A DNA stretch of 64,000 nucleotides from Glandiceps talaboti (taxonomy: Eukaryota; Hemichordata; Enteropneusta; Spengelidae). Shown here piece by piece: positions 60,800 to 64,000 of this stretch. The stretch spans positions 22,812,676-22,876,675 of the forward strand of contig NC_135550.1 of NCBI RefSeq assembly GCF_964340395.1. Direction: 5' to 3'. Numbering within the stretch: position 1 is the stretch's first letter; each line of letters starts with the position of its first letter. A program made the position numbers and the translations under genes. The notes under the pieces were generated by a model. That model worked only from the letters and a program-made list of their open reading frames with translations. It did no database searches and was not told the DNA's origin.

Positions 60800-63691
60800 C
60801 CGTATCCAGTAAATTGAAACTACCCTACCCAGGGCAACTTTTAAATTTCGACTCATGTCAAGTGTCTTTCATCTCTACATGAAATTGGATATGCCCATCT
60901 CAGATATTTATTCTGAAACACGGTCTGTTCTTTATGATAGCCAATACAAAAGGTAAACAAATCAACTAAACGGGTGTAATTATACGCACATTGACCACTT
61001 TAATATTCAAAAATGAATATGACGTCATCCATGCATTTTTAAGACGTTGCCCATTACAAACAAAAGAATTGTAATTTGAATACATATTACAGGTACACAT
61101 GTATTTAAACTGGGGAAAAAATGTAAACAAAAAAAATCATTCAATGTGATAGTTCATGCCACCATTTTGCTTCGAAGAAGCAGGAGATGCCCCAAAGCAA
61201 CAAGCATATTAGATTTACATGTTTCCATTTGTATGTTTGTAGTGTATTCTAGTCACTCTAAGCCAAGAATGACAATTTAAGAGTTGTGTTTTATGGATGT
61301 ATTTCACTACGTTAAGAGAAATGAAAAACTATTTGATATATGCATAACGTTCAATTAATCAGCGAAATGGGCCATGAAATATTCTCAGTTGATTTATGAC
61401 AATCGACCAAGGAATATTTTATCAAGTTCTAGAAATAGACATAAAATGATAAAATGGTTCATACGTGTACTGTATGGGAATTGGTCTTACGTCATTACCA
61501 ACTATGAGATATAATTGAGAAATAAATTAAAACCCATCGCGAAATTTAAATTTATTTTAATTCATTTATTTATTTAACCAAGGTGGCATCACCTTAGTAT
61601 TATTATACATAGTACCAGATGTACCACCGATGAAAAAGAAAGCTAGTATCACACTCCGAGAGCTTGGGTCTGCTGTTTGTTTAGTTGTCGTGTTCTCTTG
61701 TAAACACTCCCGGATTGTTTGGGACAAGAGCTGGCGACAAATACACCCATTTTGTACATGTTGTTGTCCATGATGAGCTGGTGATAGTTCGGTGTATTGT
61801 TTGTATACCATTGTCATTTGACATTATCACGTATTTGGAACGTCTCCTTGATAGAACAAGCACCTTGTCCCTTAGGCTTTACCGCTCTATAGCAGTGCAA
61901 TATACAATGTCTTAAGAGATGAATGGGGAAGAAAAGAATACATTATATACGCCTTAGGGTGTGTCTTCTTTCTTTTTACGATCGATAGTAACCCCTTGAA
62001 CCTTCCATATAAAATGGTGAACACCAAAAGAGGCTTTGAAATGACTAAATAACCAAATTTGCGTCCTTGCTAAGGTCACAAACCATGGAATCACATTAAG
62101 ACGAATTGTTTTGGAAGTGACGTACATCTATATTTAGCGTTGTATTTGTTGCTATGAATTCGACTTTTCTTCTGTCTATAACTTGAGAATCTAATTATTC
62201 TGGGAATAATGATATTGTGAATACATCGCCAAATTACATAAATTAACGCATGAGCAATGCTGTCATTTCAGTTGAGGTGTTCAAACTTGACTACCCCACC
62301 TATACAATGAGTCTGCCGGTCCCCTGACTATAACGGACTGAACGGTAAAGATAGCGGTATTCCTCTCTATTGGCTATGTGTTTGTATTGGTGCATGTTTG
62401 AAGCGACACACCTGTGGCATTGTGACCTATAATATAGCGAACAAAACGAGAGATTTAAGGTGCATTATTACTTGGGTTTCGTTCCTGTATAGTGGCTATG
62501 TTTTATCGCATTGCTCGTTCCCTTCAGCTGGCTACTTGGTGGACTTTAATTGGGGCGGTATAATAGACGTATCATTGCTTCCCAGCAACTAGGAAGACTG
62601 TCAAATCCTAGCTAAGCATACGTAAATGTGTAGTTGAATGACTATTTCTTCATCATTTCCATTTTGTTCACAGAGACAGAAAACCCATTAGAACCGGCTA
62701 CACGTCAAACGGTCAGTTTTATACGTGTTGAAGATTAGTTTCCCAGGACTATGCAGGTATGAATTTTTTCAAAGGATTCCAACTTTTTATTAAAAGTGGC
62801 TTTAGAGATCTATGACACAGGTGGTGTTTAGTGTTTAGGAATGATCTTGAAAATTACCCCCGATATACTAGCTGTCACAACTGTTCACTCATTAGTCACG
62901 CAGGAATCGTACTTGCAGTGGCAACGACTACCAGACACTGCAGATACCGACCTCATATTGTGTAAGTGTCAACAACTTCTACTCTCACTACGGTTACACA
63001 AAGCAGAAGGTAATGAAACAGGAATATCAATCATCTAAAAGTCGTAAACAGTATTTTTGTGTGACCATACACCATTTGTATTAATATTATTCATTTTAAC
63101 AAAGAGTAAGTAATTCAAATTTTCCGTTGCTTATGTTGTATTCATTATGAACTGTGTGTTTGTACTTCAGATTGAGTCTTCTTTACCATATACAAACATT
63201 TGTGATTGTTTTTTCTAATAGTGTTTTATTCTTGGACACAACGGAAATCCACTACTCTTTTCAGCTTTAGATACCTAATAGAACAAACACCCCTCTAGTA
63301 TTTTTTTCATCACCCGGGGATTCGACCCAAATTATTTGTGTTTACAGATAAGATTCCAGTCGGATGTATACTGAACTTTCCTGCGTGGCTTCTATTTACG
63401 ATGCCGTACCACTGACATACTCGGCAAACATACTCTTTGTCCGTAATTGATTTCCGTGCACGTTTTCTCTTTCAGAGTTGCCCTCACAAGATCTGCGGCA
63501 ATAAGTCCAATGTGCACACGGTATGAGAAGTGAAGAAGAAGTAAGATTCACACCATCAGCAATTCATATTGCTGTATCTTAATTTGTGATATACCCAATC
63601 AACTGGTTATCAAATGTCCAAACGTTTACAGCTATACCTAGTGACTGCATCCAACAGAAATATTTCGGTGTATCGTTTTGCTAAGACCAGC

Positions 63692-64000
63692 ATGGCAGAA
63701 GGCGTCGGACGACCGAACAAGCCATCGAAGACGTCAAATGTGGGACCATCGGCCTATGACAAGGTCATCCGAAGGCACCGCAATAATGAACAAGTTCTTC
63801 AATTTATGAAATTCATTCGTGAACAGGAAACACAGCCTGTTGGCGTGAACAGTATTCAGCAAATGAAATATTTACAGAAACCGGCACCATTACCGAGCAT
63901 CAGATCAAACTATAGAAATGCACAAAGAAATGAAACCCGTTCTCCTGACAGCGAAGAGTCGGGGTATAACGGAATGAACGATTCCGACTCGGATTCAGAA
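63692..64000 (+). CDS. Uncharacterised hydrophilic protein, N-terminal 103 codons (cut by window end)
   Basis: ATG at 63,692 in fair context (AGCATGG) opens a frame that runs to the window edge. It begins MAEGVGRPNKPSKTSN, continues with a charged, probably helical part (AYDKVIRRHRNNEQVLQFMK), then PAPLPSIRSN, and ends in an acidic Ser/Asp stretch (NDSDSDSE). No domain is recognised. Codon use and composition resemble the three other hydrophilic genes of this window. Because the end is missing, exon number and length are unknown. Confidence 0.6.
   Translation, partial: MAEGVGRPNKPSKTSNVGPSAYDKVIRRHRNNEQVLQFMKFIREQETQPVGVNSIQQMKYLQKPAPLPSIRSNYRNAQRNETRSPDSEESGYNGMNDSDSDSE

Overview
This window looks like nuclear DNA from an invertebrate animal, probably marine. 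The protein genes are split by introns with GT..AG borders. Introns and spacers are AT-rich and crowded with microsatellites and minisatellites. There are TIR elements with the look of animal MITEs and one intact Ty3/gypsy-type LTR retrotransposon. Nothing bacterial (operons, Shine-Dalgarno sites, CRISPR) is present. I cannot name the species from sequence alone.

Left part (1-17,480): two paralogous astacin-family zinc metalloproteases stand head to head. The minus-strand gene (exons from 5698 down to 733) runs off the left edge inside its CUB domain. The plus-strand gene (9094-17003) is complete at 448 residues. Both encode signal peptide, propeptide, astacin catalytic domain, one EGF-like domain and a CUB domain. 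Their splice phases match at every shared intron and five of the eight shared exons have the same or nearly the same length, so they arose by inverted duplication. They are expected to be secreted zymogens. The intron after the last visible minus-strand exon is filled by a 30-bp minisatellite (1-751) whose unit is the end of that exon plus its own 5' splice site.

Middle (18,600-36,800): a 25-bp minisatellite (18,632-19,955), a 32-bp minisatellite (20,269-20,753), an uninterrupted ORF for a 348-residue Ser/Arg-rich protein (23,318-24,364), a degenerate 40-bp tandem array with alternating unit types (about 26,131-27,151), MITE-like elements and microsatellites. No further gene could be supported.

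Right part (36,800-64,000): a two-exon gene (36,822-40,959, about 565 residues) encodes a disordered Ser/Pro/Arg-rich protein with a PP1-docking-like RVRF motif. A 4-kb 32-bp satellite array (42,674-46,685, resuming 51,756-51,892) is split by the 5,070-bp LTR retrotransposon (46,686-51,755), which has identical 179-bp LTRs, a 5-bp target duplication and an intact 1396-codon gag-pol frame. Then come a 416-residue protein with about seven RPRTARGRR-like motifs (54,684-55,934) and the first 103 codons of another hydrophilic protein at the right edge (63,692-64,000). The four hydrophilic proteins share short motifs (LPPI-like; CRYLR in two) and may be diverged relatives; this is inference.

Exon borders were read by eye from GT/AG sites, phase continuity and family motifs. 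No searches could be run.
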